Made by a program: the position numbers and the translations under genes. Of a stretch of 8,340 bases of DNA, positions 5,968-8,340 are shown piece after piece (positions within the stretch are counted from its first letter, which is position 1; every line of letters begins with the position of its first letter). The notes beneath the pieces were generated by a model. That model was not told where the DNA came from. It was given only the letters and a program-made list of their open reading frames with translations, and did not search any database. Origin of the DNA: JAWPNA01 sp045402695 (GTDB lineage Bacteria > Acidobacteriota > Polarisedimenticolia > JACPZX01 > DASXTC01); NCBI GenBank assembly GCA_045402695.1, contig JAWPNA010000211.1:1-8340 (forward strand), read 5' to 3'.

Positions 5968-7245
5968 TCAGTGGTGCGGCGAGGAATGGTCCATCCCGCC
6001 GCCGGTGCCGAAGCTCACCTTGAGGAAAAGCTGTGCCGACACCGGATTGTGGCCATAGGTGTCTTCCAGCACGCTTTGGAACCGGTAGAATGTCACCGCC
6101 GCGCCGAGCCCGCTGTCGACTCCATCGCGAAAGATGCCGAGCGGGACGTTTCTCATGTAACCGGCGGTGGCCGCCTGCACGGTTGTCCGATCCGGTTCGA
6201 CTCCCACGGGCCGCTGCCTCTTGTTGATCAGCTCGAAAAGATCCCGATCGACGCTCTCCACCCGCCCGAAAAGATGGTTCTTGCCGCCGAACTTCCAGGT
6301 CGCCTCCAGACCGTTGCCCCACTCTGGCCCTTCGGGTAGCAGGTTCCGGCCAACGATCAGCGCCGCCGCAAGGAACCCCCCGGGCGTTCTCCTGACGTAC
6401 TCGGCCGACGCCGTCTGGCGTGTCTGGTCTCCCTCCTCCAGCTCCTCGGGGTTTCCCCGTCGCGCAGCCGACACCTGGAACACAAAGCCGCCACCGGGCC
6501 GCAGCGTCAGGCGCCCAGCGTACGAGTCGAGCGACCCCTGGTCGATGTTCCACCGCTTGTCGTCAGGTTCGGCGCCGTGAAACACCGATGCCTCGAAGGT
6601 GACCTTCGGCACGCCGAGCGAGACGGTGACGACGTCAGAGGATTGGTGCGTGGAGTCCTGGTTGTGATGAGCCAGCGGGCTCATCGGGTTGACCGATGCG
6701 GAGAGACGGTGCGGGTAGGCGGTGGGGCCGACCGCCGGCTCGCCGGCCGGCGCGAGATAGACGCCGAGACCCACGCGTTCCGAGAGTTGACGTTCCCATC
6801 GCGCCGCGAGCTGGATGAACAGATCGTGCTGATGCTGGCGGTCGACCAGCAGCACATCCTGATAGGTCTCGCCGCGCTGGAAGAGCAGCGGATACCCTCC
6901 CGGTGGGATCGTGGCCGGTTCGAGCGTGAACGTGCCGATCAGCGACAGTCTGCCTCCCCACCACCGCCGCATTGACATGAGCATGAAGTGGTTCTCGGAC
7001 TCGAACTGCCGGTCACCTGACGACCCGCCTTGCCGGTTGAACGTCAGGAAGGCATAGCCGTGCAACATCGTCATCCAGTGATCCATCGGCTCCATCTCCT
7101 CCATCATCGCCATCGGGTCGGGGTTGGGATCGAGGCGAGAGTCGGTTTCGGTGGATGAAGCGCGATGGGGTTCCGCTCCGGCGACCAGCGTCGCGGGCAG
7201 GGGGATGCGAAACATAAGGACGGTTGCAATCAGGGCGAGTCGCAC
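5968..7245 (-). CDS. Outer-membrane beta-barrel protein with Met/His-rich N-terminus, possibly metal-related
   Basis: A 425-residue exported protein predicted to sit in the outer membrane. The start is GTG at 7245, chosen because it begins a signal peptide (MRLALIATVLMF to about AGA at 22-24); its ribosome site is poor. After cleavage comes a Met/His cluster at 45-62 with seven Met and two His (MAMMEEMEPMDHWMTM, then LH). The rest alternates aromatic/hydrophobic and polar residues in short strands with Gly/Asp/Asn turns, as in porin-like barrels. Further His-rich spots are RQHQHD (136-141) and AHHNQDSTH (192-200). The last strand, AQLFLKVSF, ends at F412, and a 13-residue tail, GTGGGMDHSSPHH, follows it. 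Proteins of this appearance are found in soil bacteria, to my recollection often near copper or heavy-metal genes; none is visible here, so a metal role is inferred. It follows a TPR gene by 41 bp on the same strand and may share its transcript. Confidence 0.85.
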   Translation of the reverse strand: MRLALIATVLMFRIPLPATLVAGAEPHRASSTETDSRLDPNPDPMAMMEEMEPMDHWMTMLHGYAFLTFNRQGGSSGDRQFESENHFMLMSMRRWWGGRLSLIGTFTLEPATIPPGGYPLLFQRGETYQDVLLVDRQHQHDLFIQLAARWERQLSERVGLGVYLAPAGEPAVGPTAYPHRLSASVNPMSPLAHHNQDSTHQSSDVVTVSLGVPKVTFEASVFHGAEPDDKRWNIDQGSLDSYAGRLTLRPGGGFVFQVSAARRGNPEELEEGDQTRQTASAEYVRRTPGGFLAAALIVGRNLLPEGPEWGNGLEATWKFGGKNHLFGRVESVDRDLFELINKRQRPVGVEPDRTTVQAATAGYMRNVPLGIFRDGVDSGLGAAVTFYRFQSVLEDTYGHNPVSAQLFLKVSFGTGGGMDHSSPHH

Positions 7246-7286
7246 CGCGGCACTCTAGCAGAGGAGAGGGCTGCCCGGCTGGGCAA

Positions 7287-8340
7287 TCATGGCTTTCGTT
7301 CCATTATAGCGTTGCGATACTTCGTTCTCGCCTCGGCGAGTATCTCCTCGAAGCCGGGGTCGCCGTGAAGGGGCGCAAAGTCAGGCTCCCCTGCGATCTC
7401 GTTCGGGTCAGCGGGCCCCAGGTCGAGGGAGCGGCGCAGCAAGTGGAGAGCCTCCTTGCGGTTGCCTGCCACGACCTGGAAGCGCGCCATTGTGAAGGCT
7501 CCCCAGTCGGTCTCTGCCAGTGCGATAGCGTCCGCCGCGGCTGCCTCAGCTTCCTTGACGTGTCCCGCACGAAGCAAGGCCACCGCGTAATTACCGCACC
7601 ACTCCTGGATTCGGTCTTTCCCGCAGGCATCAGCGAAGGCTGACAGAGACTCTTCGTATCTTCCCAGGCGGTACTGAACTTCACCCAGGAAGTTGTTGTT
7701 CTGGGGCGTCGGATTGAGAGCCACTGCCTGCCTGGCGCGCGTGAGCGCCTCCTCGAGGCGACCGGACTCGTTGAGAGCAGCCCCAAGGAACAGGAAAGAT
7801 AGATCGTTGAGGGGGTTGAGGCGCACGGCCTCCTCTGCATCGGCAAGAGCACTGCCGTGATCACCAAAGTACGCATAACTCTGGGAGCGAGTAGCGATCG
7901 CCTGTGCACGCAACGCAGGCGTCAGATCGTCTCGGGTCAGGATCTGATTCAACAGTTCGAGGGCTTCGCGGTGCTTGCCGTCTCTCTGGAGCATGTTTGC
8001 TCGCAGCAACTCATCGTTCGGGCTGTTAGGATCGAGCCTGTTCAGGTCGATCATGCTTTCCTGCCAGGCTTCCCACTCCTCTGAAGTGCGCCCGCTGTGC
8101 CACGCAGTCATGAACAGGGCGCCCATGCGAAGAACGTGCGCATCTGGCTCGTTGGGGAATGCCTCAACCAGACGCTTGGTAGCAGCCAGAGCAGCGGGGA
8201 GATCGACGCGTGTCATTGCGCCCCGGGCCGCACTTAGCTCAGGCGAGTCCGCCATCGCCGGACTGCCTTTCAGGTAAAGATCGAAGTCATAAAGCCTGGG
8301 CCCGGTGGCGCCGAGCTGGGCTCTCACGTCACGGGCCAAC
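7287..8340 (-). CDS. TPR-repeat protein, C-terminal part (5' end beyond the window)
   Basis: The frame is open to the right edge. A TTG at 8339-8337 is the first codon visible, but the sequence there (ARDVRAQLG, then LYDFDLYLKG at 16-25) reads as the middle of a larger protein, so the true start is probably outside. Residues are counted from that TTG. Helical repeats run from about 40 to 310; the clearest TPRs are near 110-140, 146-178, 180-210 and 213-243. The ending GEPDFAPLHGDPGFEEIL (317-334) is the usual closing motif of TPR domains attached to winged-helix (CadC/ToxR-like) or Ser/Thr-kinase regulators, in which YDLYLKG-type sequence joins the two parts. I therefore infer a regulator whose effector domain lies upstream. 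No membrane segment is seen in this part. GC is lower than in neighbouring genes (about 58-63% in counted lines against about 68%). The downstream barrel gene starts 41 bp on, so an operon is possible. Confidence 0.88.
   Translation of the reverse strand, partial: LARDVRAQLGATGPRLYDFDLYLKGSPAMADSPELSAARGAMTRVDLPAALAATKRLVEAFPNEPDAHVLRMGALFMTAWHSGRTSEEWEAWQESMIDLNRLDPNSPNDELLRANMLQRDGKHREALELLNQILTRDDLTPALRAQAIATRSQSYAYFGDHGSALADAEEAVRLNPLNDLSFLFLGAALNESGRLEEALTRARQAVALNPTPQNNNFLGEVQYRLGRYEESLSAFADACGKDRIQEWCGNYAVALLRAGHVKEAEAAAADAIALAETDWGAFTMARFQVVAGNRKEALHLLRRSLDLGPADPNEIAGEPDFAPLHGDPGFEEILAEARTKYRNAIMERKP

Noticed and set aside
5909..6553. Minus-strand open frame of 214 codons within the barrel gene
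   Set aside because: Shifted frame with Arg/Gly-rich composition and no signal peptide; the 425-residue frame on the same strand has signal peptide and beta-strand pattern.
7272..7285. 5-bp hairpin (TGCCC/GGGCA, 4-nt loop) just after the TPR gene stop
   Set aside because: Short stem with no T-tract after it on the minus strand, so not credible as an intrinsic terminator; readthrough into the barrel gene is as likely.
7303..7308. TATAAT on the minus strand near the 3' end of the TPR gene, a possible barrel promoter
   Set aside because: The hexamer is perfect and suitably placed about 58 nt before the GTG at 7245, but nothing like a -35 element lies 16-18 nt upstream and no extended -10 is present.

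Overview
The window is high-GC bacterial chromosome: lines I counted run about 68% GC in the long central gene and about 58-63% in the right-end gene. The gene content suggests a Gram-negative, environmental bacterium of the Acidobacteriota type: a cytoplasmic hybrid histidine kinase, a very large secreted TPR + FG-GAP/VCBS + ASPIC/UnbV protein, an outer-membrane beta-barrel with Met/His-rich ends, and a TPR protein resembling the C-terminal half of TPR-fused regulators. The phylum is inferred from family resemblance only, because the window has no rRNA, tRNA or marker gene. I found no mobile element, CRISPR array or RNA gene.

Left part (1-1707, minus strand): a TTG-started hybrid sensor kinase running off the left edge, REC-PAS-HisKA-HATPase_c followed by the first strand of a second receiver. 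It has no membrane segment. A 184-bp divergent intergenic region (1708-1891) carries two back-to-back sigma70-like promoters. The minus-strand one reads TTGACA-N16-TATATT and serves the kinase. The plus-strand one reads TTGCGG-N18-TATAAT and lies so close to the next start codon that the mRNA should be leaderless. A 7-bp inverted repeat overlaps the plus-strand -35 element.

Centre (1892-5599, plus strand): a 1235-residue exported protein with signal peptide, five TPRs, seven D-x-D-x-D-G-x-x-D calcium-type loops (a predicted seven-bladed propeller), an ASPIC/UnbV domain and a C-terminal module of about 440 residues with no known function. Positions 5600-5792 hold no gene and no convincing terminator.

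Right part (5793-8340, minus strand): in transcription order, a 5'-truncated TPR protein (8340-7287), a 41-bp gap, an outer-membrane beta-barrel protein (7245-5968) and, 46 nt further on, a possible 42-residue very basic small protein (5921-5793). The three could form one operon. The barrel's Met/His-rich N-terminal segment and His-rich tail suggest transition-metal (copper-like) handling, but no recognised metal gene is present to confirm this.

The only plausible regulatory link visible is between the kinase and the large exported protein, which share one divergent control region. The parts most worth following are the large protein's uncharacterised C-terminal module, its leaderless start, the altered H-box of the kinase and the small basic ORF.
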